IMG/VR virus record: IMGVR_UViG_3300005294_000044
Coordinates: 1-57,159 of that record
Length of the DNA: 57,159 nt
Source: a virus
Direction: 5' to 3' (one strand)
Made by a program: the position numbers and the translations under genes. The notes beneath the pieces were generated by a model that saw nothing but the letters and a program-made list of their open reading frames with translations, was not told the DNA's origin and made no database searches. Shown here in pieces: positions 40,813 to 48,959 of the stretch; the stretch's first letter is position 1, and the number at the start of each line of letters is the position of its first letter.

Positions 40813-41328
40813 TCACCTCCTAGGTCGCCGCTTGGCGTCGCCCCTCCGGTCACCGTTCCGCTTGCACTCCAGGCAGGTCCGTGCCCCATAGGTATTGACG
40901 TACCAGGACTCAGGCTTCGTGATGTCGTGCAATCCGCTACGACAAACTTTACGGATCGCATATGAGTTAATTCCTCGGGCGATATTGATCGACGAGGTAG
41001 TGGGGTCCAGGTGTGATGGATTAACGCACAACTTGGTTCGACAGAGGTGATCGAGTACAAGTCCGTCAGGTATTGAGGCTCGAAGCAATTCGAAAATAAC
41101 ACGATGAGCTTTTTGACCATGGAAGATTCCATAGCCATACATCTTGCTGACTTCGCCACGCCATAACCAGCACTCATCCGCTGGGCCTTCTGTCCAGCAT
41201 TCCTCCAGCTTCCATTGCGATCGCTTCTTCGTAAAGAGTGGATCTCCGTAACGCCACCAGCGCTTGTAATGCTTATCGCACATACCTCGGGTACCGGAAG
41301 GACCGTCACAGCCAGGAGTGCAGCACAT
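40813..41328 (-). CDS. Free-standing HNH endonuclease
   Basis: 171 residues. A Cys/His finger at the N-terminus (MCCTPGCDGPSGTRGMCDKH), then the HNH core: GYGIFHGQKAHRVIFELLRASIPDGLVLDHLCRTKLCVNPSHL, followed by a C-terminal Cys-pair region (CRSGLHD... ARTCLECKRNG). Likely a homing-type nuclease inserted between the MuF gene and the capsid protease gene; its A+T content looks higher than that of its neighbours. Weak ribosome-binding site, typical for such elements. Confidence 0.85.
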   Translation of the reverse strand: MCCTPGCDGPSGTRGMCDKHYKRWWRYGDPLFTKKRSQWKLEECWTEGPADECWLWRGEVSKMYGYGIFHGQKAHRVIFELLRASIPDGLVLDHLCRTKLCVNPSHLDPTTSSINIARGINSYAIRKVCRSGLHDITKPESWYVNTYGARTCLECKRNGDRRGDAKRRPRR

Positions 41329-41356
41329 GTGCCAATACTACTGGATTGTCCTACCA

Positions 41357-42082
41357 TCACCGGCCCCCTTCAACTATCACTACATCGCACCGACAGCCGA
41401 TAACTTCCTCGGGTGGTCCCATTGGATCACCTGGGAACATCAGAGGGAAGTTGCCGACCACGAATGGAGCATAGAGTTCTACAGTTTGTCCATCGGCAGC
41501 GGCGTGTGTTGGACGTACCCGTCGATCACGCTCAGAGTCCCACCGCTTAAGAAGCCGGCGTCCAGAAACTCGGCTCTGCTCCAATCCAGCAGCAACGGTG
41601 CCAGCCCCATATGCTCGCGTTGTTTCCGTAACTGCAATAACTCTCGCCCGATTCGGCCATCGCTCACTATCGGTATAGGTGAGCACCCGATCGACTCGTT
41701 GAGCGACCTGCTCCACAGATCCACCACTGTTCGTGGCATCAGTTATCTCCGTAAAGATCAGGTTGTAGACCTCGGACGGGATCCGGACCAGAAGGTTCTG
41801 GGTCTGGGCCAGTTGACTCATGACGAAGGCGTGCCGGGATACTGGCGGCAGGTTGGTGGCCTCGTTCCATGCCCCCATGGAGATCTGCCCGATGACGGAC
41901 AGGATCGTGTCCACCTCATCATCCCAGTCGCCCTGGGTCTGGAAGATGTTGGCCGGGTCCGGCATCATCTTGTACCGGTTCCACGGATCCATGACCGCAT
42001 CTTTGGCCTTGCTCAGCCAGCGACGCAGGGCCCCCGACACGACCCCGAACAGGTGTTGTTCGTCGCGTTCACGGTTGGGCAT
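41357..42082 (-). CDS. MuF-like head morphogenesis protein
   Basis: 241 residues. An alpha-helical first part, then the MuF core: RARVIAVTETTRAYGAGTVAAG, VRPTHAAADGQ, and the Cys-rich end PPEEVIGCRCDVVIV. The family is needed for head assembly or DNA injection. The start overlaps the end of the portal gene by 14 bp, as usual for portal-MuF pairs. The HNH gene follows after 28 bp. Confidence 0.88.
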   Translation of the reverse strand: MPNRERDEQHLFGVVSGALRRWLSKAKDAVMDPWNRYKMMPDPANIFQTQGDWDDEVDTILSVIGQISMGAWNEATNLPPVSRHAFVMSQLAQTQNLLVRIPSEVYNLIFTEITDATNSGGSVEQVAQRVDRVLTYTDSERWPNRARVIAVTETTRAYGAGTVAAGLEQSRVSGRRLLKRWDSERDRRVRPTHAAADGQTVELYAPFVVGNFPLMFPGDPMGPPEEVIGCRCDVVIVEGGR

Positions 42083-44981
42083 CGAGGAACCCTCTGGTTC
42101 GCAGAGCCTCCCCTAGGGCGTTGGCATCATGCTCCGCGCCACTGGCCAGGGTCAGGGTGCAGTAGCTTTCCAGCACGTTGCGCAGGGCATTGGTGTCCAC
42201 GGTCATGGACAGGTTGTCGGTCAGGACCGACAGGTGATCCCACACTCCCCGCAGCAGGGTCTGGGCGTGCACCACACCCTTCACTTTGATCTTGGTGTGG
42301 AGCTGATGCGGTGGGGTATCCGGATACTGGCCCCGGGTGGTGGGATCCAACAACCGCTTCCCGGCCACCTCCAGGGCCCGCAGCGCTACCGCGTTGGCGA
42401 CCACGAAGGTGGTGATGGGGGAAGGCACCGAAGCTGACGCGGTGCGGGCCTCTACTGGGGTACTAGCGTTCTGGCCCGGTCCAGCCAGGGCATTGGCGGC
42501 GGTGGAGTTGACCGGCATCGGGGGCGGCACCGTCTCCTGGATCCCGGTGGGCGGTGCCGGCGGGGGTGCGGGGCCGGCACCGTTGCTCTGGGGTGTGACC
42601 ACCGTGTCGGCCGGCAGGATCGCCTGGGTGTAGCCGGCCACCTCCCGCAGTTTGGCGATCTGGAACAAGTTGGGATCCCTGAGCATAAGCTCGCGGGTGA
42701 AGCGCTTGAGGTCCTCTTCATCGGACGGGGCATCGGTGAGCTTGTAGTCCCCGGCGATGAGCACCGCCTCGTTGGAGACGATGCCCTTCTCTTGTAGATT
42801 CAGGGTGTCCTGAAGCCTTTGTGGACGGACGACTAGCGGGGCCGTGTCGTAGGAGAACGTGTACCGGTCCGGGTCCTTCTTGATCGCCTTCAGGGCCGGG
42901 GTCAGGTACGTCATCGACAGCGCTTCACAGATGCGCGTCATGATCGGTTCAATGTGGACTTTGACGTTCTCAGCGCCTACGTGCCAGGCGCTGTTACCGG
43001 TGTAGTAGGTGGTGCCGTTCCGTTTGGCGAACCAGGTCCCGTTGTCGGTGACCGGGCACCATACAGTGCCGGTGTATTTGACAACCTCTTGGTCATGGGT
43101 TCCAGTCAGCGACTTCATGGGCCGGACCGTGCTACGAACCCAGTTACCAACGGCATGGCCACCGTCAGACTGAATGGTAGATACCATTCGTCCGGACAGG
43201 ACTAGGGCCAACTCGTAAGCGTCCAGGGCACGAGGATTCCGTTGCCAGATGTCTAGGTTTCGGGGGTAGTGCCAACCGTCACCCTGGCACGACACATCGA
43301 TGAACAACTCCAGTTGGGCCCTGGTCAGGTTCTGGATGAAGTCCAGGGAGACGATCTTGCTAGGAGCCAGGGGGCGCAATTGATCCCCGGCCAACTTATT
43401 GAGCCGGAAGACAGTAACCGGGCCACCGTACGATGAAACGCAATCTTGAATGGCGTCCGTCCATGACGGCACGACCGACTTGCGAAGAGTCGTCGCCCTG
43501 GCTCCGAACAATCGCGTCAAGCATCCTCTGATCCGATCGACCTTGACGGGGTTCTTGGTATGCGACTGACAGATGGTGATACGACCGCTATCGCTACCCT
43601 CGGTCCAGTACCAGGCCATCAACTCAACGAAGTCGTCAAGATACTTCGGCTCAGTGGGTAGGTCTGCTGCCGGAGCAGCCGTGGGTATGGCGTGTTCGCG
43701 GAATAGTTCCTGAGTGGTAGTGAACTCACGAGCCAGGTACCTGACACCGTCTTGGTAGCGCGGTCGCAGGACCGGCCAACGATGCTCCGGAGTGGTCAGT
43801 GACGAGTGACCCTTACGCTGCATCGAGAGCATCGGTTCATCTACGACCTCAGCTCGGTAGATGTCCTTGACGGGCCCCCACTCACTGAGCCCGGTCTCGT
43901 GGTTCAAGGTCAGGACCTGATCCCCGACCTGGATCTCGCTCTCCTTCTTCCATCCATCTCGGGTGAGGATCTGGGTCTGGTCATCGACGCACCAGTGATT
44001 TGCGTCCCCGGTTCCCAGCAGAATTTCCGGCGCCATATCCATCGCTAAAGCGAAACGTCTCACTGCTTCTTGGCGAAGGTCCAGAGCCTGTCGGCTCAGC
44101 TCGCTGGCGAAGTTCACCAACTGGATCTTGCCCAGGGCGTCCAGCGGAACTTCCATGATGGTGGGGACCACTCCAGCGGCAGTGCCCTCGCCTTTCAAGG
44201 AGGCCGAGCCAGTGCGCAGCAGCTTGGTGGTCAGGCCCTCGGCACCAGTGAGCCTGCCATCTTCGTCACTGTCATCGTCCGGGAAGCTGATCTCTTGTGG
44301 GATCGGTAGAAGTCCAGCAGACACCAGGCGAGAGTCAATCTGGGCAAACACATAACGTGTGAGACGCTCGATCTCCCACAACATAGGCAAAGCCGCCCGC
44401 GTCGGAGAATCAGCCCAGATATTGCGGCGCGGGTGGGGAGTCCAGACTCGGATAACAAGGTCAGAGTTAGGGTCCAGGTATTCCTTGGAGCCGTCCGGGT
44501 AGATGTAGGCAATGTTGCCTCCCCATCGCCTCAGTTCCGAACAGGAGACGATGAACCATTTATCTGGATCATCGTCGTTCTTGGCCCCGCGTCCGACGAT
44601 GTAGAAGTCCCCCGCCACCGTCAGGTTGATCCCTGCCAATCTCAAGGCTTCAGCCTTGGAGCTGGGACCTCCGAGCACAGTGTCGGCAATGGCGGCAACC
44701 TTCGGGTCGGTGCTCTCCTGCTGGACCCGGCCGTTCTTGTCCACGTCGGCCACATAGATCCGCACCCGGGAGCAGGCTGAGCCCACCCAGTTGGCGGCGA
44801 ACCGTAGCTCTCCCACGATGTCGTAGAGGCGCCAGGCTTCGGACTGCCACTCGTCGTTGCCGAACCGGTAGGTGCGCCAACTCTGACCCTCCAGGTTGAC
44901 CCGGGCGGCCGAGGCAACCAGGCTGGAGGCTGCCTCATGGGGCGGTGGGGTGACCTGTGGGGTGCGCCGGAACCGTCCCAT
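42069..44981 (-). CDS. Portal protein, interrupted by an intein
   Basis: 970 residues including the intein at 331-663; the joined portal would be 637 residues. Portal features (phage_portal/SPP1-like): SEAWRLYDIVGELRFAANWVGSACSRVRIYVAD, AGDFYIVGRG, DSPTRAALPMLWEIERL, then RRFALAMDMAPEILLGTGDANHW, and after the intein SAWHVGAENVKVHIEP and SFPTxLL-type helical C-terminal region with a Pro-rich end. The portal dodecamer is the DNA entry pore at the head vertex. The ATG overlaps the previous stop (TGATG). Confidence 0.92.
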   Translation of the reverse strand: MGRFRRTPQVTPPPHEAASSLVASAARVNLEGQSWRTYRFGNDEWQSEAWRLYDIVGELRFAANWVGSACSRVRIYVADVDKNGRVQQESTDPKVAAIADTVLGGPSSKAEALRLAGINLTVAGDFYIVGRGAKNDDDPDKWFIVSCSELRRWGGNIAYIYPDGSKEYLDPNSDLVIRVWTPHPRRNIWADSPTRAALPMLWEIERLTRYVFAQIDSRLVSAGLLPIPQEISFPDDDSDEDGRLTGAEGLTTKLLRTGSASLKGEGTAAGVVPTIMEVPLDALGKIQLVNFASELSRQALDLRQEAVRRFALAMDMAPEILLGTGDANHWCVDDQTQILTRDGWKKESEIQVGDQVLTLNHETGLSEWGPVKDIYRAEVVDEPMLSMQRKGHSSLTTPEHRWPVLRPRYQDGVRYLAREFTTTQELFREHAIPTAAPAADLPTEPKYLDDFVELMAWYWTEGSDSGRITICQSHTKNPVKVDRIRGCLTRLFGARATTLRKSVVPSWTDAIQDCVSSYGGPVTVFRLNKLAGDQLRPLAPSKIVSLDFIQNLTRAQLELFIDVSCQGDGWHYPRNLDIWQRNPRALDAYELALVLSGRMVSTIQSDGGHAVGNWVRSTVRPMKSLTGTHDQEVVKYTGTVWCPVTDNGTWFAKRNGTTYYTGNSAWHVGAENVKVHIEPIMTRICEALSMTYLTPALKAIKKDPDRYTFSYDTAPLVVRPQRLQDTLNLQEKGIVSNEAVLIAGDYKLTDAPSDEEDLKRFTRELMLRDPNLFQIAKLREVAGYTQAILPADTVVTPQSNGAGPAPPPAPPTGIQETVPPPMPVNSTAANALAGPGQNASTPVEARTASASVPSPITTFVVANAVALRALEVAGKRLLDPTTRGQYPDTPPHQLHTKIKVKGVVHAQTLLRGVWDHLSVLTDNLSMTVDTNALRNVLESYCTLTLASGAEHDANALGEALRTRGFLDAQP
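42993..43991 (-). mobile_element. Portal intein with LAGLIDADG endonuclease
   Basis: 333 residues from Cys331 (CVDDQTQILTRDGWKK, block A) through block B (LTTPEHRWPV), two LAGLIDADG-type motifs (DDFVELMAWYWTEGS and LELFIDVSCQGDG), to block F/G (FAKRNGTTYYTGN). It excises between Trp330 and Ser664: ...GDANHW / SAWHV. The last two residues are Gly-Asn where most inteins have His-Asn; the +1 residue is Ser. Confidence 0.92.
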
Positions 44982-45265
44982 CAGCTATCACGGTCCAGCA
45001 GCAGGCCGCAGATCATGGAGGCGGCCGGTATGGCCAGGACGCTGATCACCCAGACGTTGGGGAACAAGGTGACCACCGGCATCACCGGGATCGCCACCCA
45101 GATACTGGTGCACCAGACGCAGTGGGCCAGATAGGCGGCCAGCGACTGGGGACCCCACTTTTTCACCACCCACTGGCGATAGCCGACCGCTAATTTGTCC
45201 TCGACAAGTAGCCGGGTCACCCGGGCTACTGCGAGAACCCCCACGATCAAACTGACGACCAGCAC
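44981..45265 (-). CDS. DUF1360-like membrane protein
   Basis: 94 residues. A hydrophobic N-terminus (MLVVSLIVGVLAVARVTRLLVEDK), then the DUF1360 signature LAAYLAHCVWCTSIWVAIPV, and a second membrane region ending in AIPAASMICGLLLDRDS. DUF1360 proteins are found in phages and actinobacterial genomes without an established role. Its stop overlaps the portal start as TGATG, so the two are coupled. Confidence 0.75.
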   Translation of the reverse strand: MLVVSLIVGVLAVARVTRLLVEDKLAVGYRQWVVKKWGPQSLAAYLAHCVWCTSIWVAIPVMPVVTLFPNVWVISVLAIPAASMICGLLLDRDS

Positions 45266-45317
45266 GCCTCATACTCTAAGGCCATTGATCACGCAATAGG
45301 TAGTAGCCGCGTTATCC

Positions 45318-47642
45318 TCAGAGGAGTCGGCCCAGGTCGTAAAGCTCCTGGCCGAGACGGAAATCGTACTTGCCTGGATCCGACACCCGCATCCGTCGTT
45401 TCTCCCCCGCCATCAGGTATCGACAGGCATGGACCAGGGCGTCCATCCGGTCCGGGGAATCGCGGGTGGACTCGGGATCGAACAGAACCATCTGGTTCTC
45501 CAGCTCCTCGAATTCCGCGCACTGGGACAGGTCCACTACACCACAGGTGCAGACCATATGCAGGCGTCCCTGTTCGTTACGCATAGCCACCGGCTCGGCC
45601 CGGGTCTTCTTCCCGTGCTTGGAATCCACACCCTTCATGGGGGGGGTGGTGCCGGGCGGGAACAGCCTTTCCTCGTCGCGTAGTTCCACGTACGCATCCT
45701 GGAGCACTTCCTGCATCCAGCGCTTACCCAGGTTGGTTTCATAGACGAGAAGATCTGCTCGGTACTGGGCCAGGACCCGCCACATGTGAATAGCAGCCGC
45801 TCGACCAGTGCCAGGGAAGCTGTGATCTGCGAGCACGAACATTTCGTCCGCCGGGTCCCGACCCACCACCACGATCCCGGTCTCGGCCTCTTCGCCGGTG
45901 AGGTTCGGGTCCACTCCCACAACGCGGGCAACCAACTCATCGGGAACTCCTACGATCCGGTTGCGGTAGATGTCCATCCGTTTGAACAGTCCGCCCCCGG
46001 TGGCGTCAAGCATCTTGCCGTACAACTCCTGCTCACCCAGGGCGGTGCCGGCGTAGCGGTTCTTCAGCTCCCGCAGCACGTGCTGGGACAGGTTGTCAGC
46101 ATTGTCGAAGGTGGATCCACCCATGACGTGGACGGTCCCGTCACTGCGGGACAGCCATTCGATCAGGAGCTTGATCGGCTTGGGGGTGGTGGTGACGAAT
46201 GCCCGTGGGTGATCGTCGACAAGGTCGATGCGGAGCGAAGGCAAGATGCCTTCATACCAAGACTCGTATGGCTTGGGCCACTTGGCTAACTCGTCGCAGT
46301 TGTGGATCTTGATACGACCTGAACCAGCGAAGAACTCGGGAACATTCTCCACGACCAGGTCAAAGACATCAGCGGGGTTGATCTCCCGCTCTACGTGCAG
46401 CACGACCACTGGCACCGTATCTACGGGCTGATTCTCGTCGACAGTCGTCTGAACAGCGTTTGGCTCGCATCCCGGTACTGAGGAAGGTACTACCGCACAT
46501 GTCGCAGATAACTGGACGCGGTTCCCGTCGTTGCCAGTAGGCCCGGAGCCGGTCGCGAACCGCCTCTGGTGTCTGGTGTCTCGTCCACGCATCATCGTCT
46601 CGTTGCAGGGCAGTAAGTCTGCGATGGTCTGAGATGGTGAGAAGTTCAAGGTTCGATAGGGAGTTGTTACTTCGGCTTCGATCGATGTGATGGATCTCGT
46701 AGCCCTCGGGGATGACTCCATGGACGCTGATCCAGACGGCTCGATGCAGGAGCATCCCGTCTCGGTTGTAGTAGTACCTGGCCCGCTTGTTGTAGAACCA
46801 GGACTCTCCTCCCCACTCGAAGAAGGCGGGGGCTGAGGATGGCACAGGATCTGCGTATCCATTTTGGATGACCATGACGATAAGGTATCACCAATATGGA
46901 CCTGATCTGCTCTTACCCAAGATCCATTAGCCCATATTCGGTGATCGCCGGTGACGGCAACGGAACCTTGCGAGGTGTGTATGCGGAGTACTTGGGCACC
47001 CTTGCCGGACAACCCGCTTCGAAGCACCCGCCGCCATCCCTGAGTGGTCGCCACCAAATCTCCGGGCTGAACGTTTTCTATGCTTACTGGGCCCTTGAGG
47101 GTGACGACAGGTTCGCCCTCAGCCACGCACCAACAGCCCGAGGCGTTGTATCCACGCCCCACATCCTCGTCATCCGCACCTTCCGCGTAGACCTTCACCC
47201 CATCCGGGAACAGGACCATGGGACGGGGGGACTGCTTGTAGCGGTGGGGCATCTTGCGCCGGTCCAGAACGGAGAGCATGCCAGCCGGCCCGTCCATACA
47301 GATGGTGCGGGTATCGGCCAGAGTCTCCCCGATGACCAACCACTCGGTGGGGCGCCCAGCTCGGTCGACCGGGTGCTTCTGGATCTGGTCAGTGAGCCAC
47401 TCCGAACCGGCCCGACTCTTCCCCCAACCTCTGCCGGCAAGAGCCAGGGCGACCAGCCAGTCCCCAGGTGGGGGGATCTGCTCCGGTCGGGCGACCCACC
47501 ACCACTCTCCCCGGGCCATCTCCTCCAGGGCCAGGTCGGACTGTTCCGACAGCCACTGTTCCCGGACATCTGTCGGAAGTCGGGAAACTCGTTTGAGAAG
47601 GGACAGGCCCACGAGATGATCATAAACGGCCTGTAGTATCAA
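45318..47642 (-). CDS. Terminase large subunit, interrupted by an intein
   Basis: As read from the TTG at 47642 (ATGs at 47708 and 47810 are also in frame but overlap the divergent gene, so the true start is uncertain; GTG at 47612 is another choice). ATPase part: GDWLVALALAGRGWGKSRAGSEW (Walker A), intein in the Walker B region, W-C-D-E-L-A-K-W after splicing, TTTPKPIKLLIEW (motif III), then the nuclease part VVGVDPNLTGEEAETGIVVVGRD and RDSPDRMDALVHACRYL. It is of the COG5323/gene-transfer-agent group. The motor cuts and packs phage DNA. Confidence 0.92.
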   Translation of the reverse strand: MILQAVYDHLVGLSLLKRVSRLPTDVREQWLSEQSDLALEEMARGEWWWVARPEQIPPPGDWLVALALAGRGWGKSRAGSEWLTDQIQKHPVDRAGRPTEWLVIGETLADTRTICMDGPAGMLSVLDRRKMPHRYKQSPRPMVLFPDGVKVYAEGADDEDVGRGYNASGCWCVAEGEPVVTLKGPVSIENVQPGDLVATTQGWRRVLRSGLSGKGAQVLRIHTSQGSVAVTGDHRIWANGSWVRADQVHIGDTLSSWSSKMDTQILCHPQPPPSSSGEESPGSTTSGPGTTTTETGCSCIEPSGSASMESSPRATRSITSIEAEVTTPYRTLNFSPSQTIADLLPCNETMMRGRDTRHQRRFATGSGPTGNDGNRVQLSATCAVVPSSVPGCEPNAVQTTVDENQPVDTVPVVVLHVEREINPADVFDLVVENVPEFFAGSGRIKIHNCDELAKWPKPYESWYEGILPSLRIDLVDDHPRAFVTTTPKPIKLLIEWLSRSDGTVHVMGGSTFDNADNLSQHVLRELKNRYAGTALGEQELYGKMLDATGGGLFKRMDIYRNRIVGVPDELVARVVGVDPNLTGEEAETGIVVVGRDPADEMFVLADHSFPGTGRAAAIHMWRVLAQYRADLLVYETNLGKRWMQEVLQDAYVELRDEERLFPPGTTPPMKGVDSKHGKKTRAEPVAMRNEQGRLHMVCTCGVVDLSQCAEFEELENQMVLFDPESTRDSPDRMDALVHACRYLMAGEKRRMRVSDPGKYDFRLGQELYDLGRLL
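46299..47129 (-). mobile_element. Terminase intein (splicing domain with out-of-frame HNH gene inside)
   Basis: 277 residues from Cys (block A CVAEGEPVVTLKGPVSIENV), block B SVAVTGDHRIWANGSW, to block F/G VFDLVVENVPEFFAGSGRIKIHN followed by Cys. It splits the conserved W-C-D-E-L of the ATPase between Trp and Cys. The residues between ~313 and ~467 of the full reading are Ser/Thr/Pro-rich and carry no endonuclease motif; on the same strand, another frame of that segment encodes a full HNH protein. Confidence 0.9.
46369..46875 (-). CDS. HNH endonuclease nested out of frame inside the terminase intein
   Basis: 168 residues in a frame different from that of the terminase (start positions differ by one, modulo three). 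Features: YYYNRDGMLLHRAVWISVHG, EGYEIHHIDRSRSNNSLSNL (the HNH core H-H-x-D...N...N-L) and a C-terminal zinc pair ICDMCGSTFLSTGMRAKRCSDDC. Its own ATG and stop lie within the intein, and it overlaps the last intein splicing block by ~20 codons. The ribosome-binding site is weak (GGTGAT about 12 nt upstream). A homing nuclease that mobilises the intein is the likely role; the arrangement is unusual. Confidence 0.88.
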   Translation of the reverse strand: MVIQNGYADPVPSSAPAFFEWGGESWFYNKRARYYYNRDGMLLHRAVWISVHGVIPEGYEIHHIDRSRSNNSLSNLELLTISDHRRLTALQRDDDAWTRHQTPEAVRDRLRAYWQRREPRPVICDMCGSTFLSTGMRAKRCSDDCRRESARRYGASGRAARRAGDQPR

Positions 47643-47648
47643 AGGACC

Positions 47649-47676
47649 ACCCGGCGTCTTTGGCGCCGGGCTTCTT
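47649..47676. other. Hairpin between divergent terminase and dual-HTH genes
   Basis: CCCGGCG (47650-47656) pairs with CGCCGGG (47664-47670), with CTTCTTTT following on the plus strand. It lies in the 64-bp gap between divergent starts, where a terminator has no upstream gene to end, so it may be a regulatory fold in the leader or a remnant. Confidence 0.5.
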
Positions 47677-47706
47677 TTGTCGTATCCAGGGGGTACCCTG
47701 ATCAAC

Positions 47707-48129
47707 ATGACTTCCGAAATGATTGAACACGTTCTTCTTGGCCGTGAAGTGGTAGAAGACGGCCGTCTCAAGCAGCTTCGCGAGCAGCTCGGATTTTCGG
47801 TGAACATCATGTCCGAGGTGCTCTACATGAATGCTGTCAGCTACCGACGTTGGGAATCTGGCACTGGTGCGGCCCTTCGTCCCTCTATTGCCGAGCGACT
47901 CGGTCGGTTCTATATCCAGGCCAATAAGGCGCTGGAGTTGCTGAGCGAACAGGGCCTGGACCTAGGGGGACTAATTCCGTTTCATCTGGTCGCCGGGGCC
48001 GCTGGGCTTCCCCATGAAATCCTGCTCCAGCACTGTCGCCAGGGTCGGGTCAACGGAGTGGACCTGGGCATCCTGGGGATGTGGCTTCGTCGCAGTGATC
48101 TGGACAAGTTCATGGCGGATGTGCGATGA
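47707..48129 (+). CDS. Dual helix-turn-helix DNA-binding protein
   Basis: 140 residues from the ATG at 47707 (only 7 nt after TACCCT at 47694, which could be a -10 for a near-leaderless message). The N-terminal half is XRE-like (LKQLREQLGFSVNIMSEVLYMNAVSYRRWESG), the C-terminal half resembles an excisionase/MerR-type HTH (HLVAGAAGLPHEILLQHCRQGRVNGVDLG... WLRRSDLDKFM). It probably regulates transcription of the replication or late genes from the divergent region. The stop overlaps the nuclease start. Confidence 0.75.
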   Translation: MTSEMIEHVLLGREVVEDGRLKQLREQLGFSVNIMSEVLYMNAVSYRRWESGTGAALRPSIAERLGRFYIQANKALELLSEQGLDLGGLIPFHLVAGAAGLPHEILLQHCRQGRVNGVDLGILGMWLRRSDLDKFMADVR

Positions 48130-48959
48130 CCTTTGTCAACTGCCCGATCTGTCAGACCCCGGTTGATCCAGCAGCTGGCACCACCCATCCAGGTTGCGCC
48201 CCTTGGGCCGATGCTGGAGAAAATCCTGATGCAGCCCTGTTGAAACATGAACTTATGCAAATGATTCTATGGGCTGATCGGGATGCCCCCCGCTCCCGGC
48301 AGAAGATGATCGGACCCTCGCAGATCGGCGTGGTCTGTGACCGTCGCATCGGCTACCAGGTCGCCGAGATCCCTGAGGTCAATGTGGACGATGACCCGTG
48401 GCCAGCAATCGTGGGCACTGCAATCCACACCTGGCTGGATGCTGCGGTGACCAACTGGAATCTGGCCAACTCCTCCACTCGCTGGGTGACCGAGCGGACC
48501 CTTCCGGTGACCGATTTGATCACTGGCCGGGGTGATCTTTTCGATACTCACCGGGGCGTGGTCATCGACCATAAGGGGGCTGGCTCGACCGTCATGAAGC
48601 AGGTTCGAGTGCAGGGACCAAAGCCTGAACATCAAGTACAGGTTCAGCTTTACGGCCTGGGATACCTGAATCTGGGATACAAGGTCAATAAGGTGGCCGT
48701 CATCTACTACCCCCGTGCCGGATGGTTACGTGACAGCTACTGCTGGGTTGCTGACTTTGATCCGCAAGTGGCCTACGATGCTCTACATCGCCTTGGAGAG
48801 ATCAGTCGCACCGTTATAGGTCTGGACGTGCTGTCTAACCCCCATCGCTGGGAGCAGGTAGACGCTTGGCCCGGTAACGGTTGTGGACTGTGCCCGTGGT
48901 ATGACCCAGGGCGGGACAGCGAGCGCGGAGCAGACGACAGGGGCTGCCCCGGACGGTGA
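48126..48959 (+). CDS. Cas4/RecB-like PD-(D/E)XK exonuclease
   Basis: 277 residues. An N-terminal zinc site (C6, C9, H21, C24: CPICQ...HPGC), then RQKMIGPSQIGVVCDRRIGYQ, AIVGTAIHTWLDAA (H-x-x-x-D), GRGDLFDTHRGVVIDHKG (the G-D...D-x-K nuclease core), EHQVQVQLYGLGY (motif III Q-x-x-x-Y), and a C-terminal Cys cluster (CGLCPWYD ... GCPG), as in Cas4 and AddB-type iron-sulfur nucleases. Likely a 5'-3' exonuclease for phage recombination or DNA repair. Coupled to both neighbours. Confidence 0.82.
   Translation: MTFVNCPICQTPVDPAAGTTHPGCAPWADAGENPDAALLKHELMQMILWADRDAPRSRQKMIGPSQIGVVCDRRIGYQVAEIPEVNVDDDPWPAIVGTAIHTWLDAAVTNWNLANSSTRWVTERTLPVTDLITGRGDLFDTHRGVVIDHKGAGSTVMKQVRVQGPKPEHQVQVQLYGLGYLNLGYKVNKVAVIYYPRAGWLRDSYCWVADFDPQVAYDALHRLGEISRTVIGLDVLSNPHRWEQVDAWPGNGCGLCPWYDPGRDSERGADDRGCPGR

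Noticed and set aside
47649-47676. Hairpin taken as a terminator
   Set aside because: It lies between divergent starts; no gene on the plus strand ends there and the minus strand has no T-run after the stem.
45318-47810. Terminase start at 47810
   Set aside because: It would overlap the divergent dual-HTH gene, and the extra N-terminal residues (MMFTENPSCSRSC) do not look like a terminase; a start near 47642 or 47612 is more likely.
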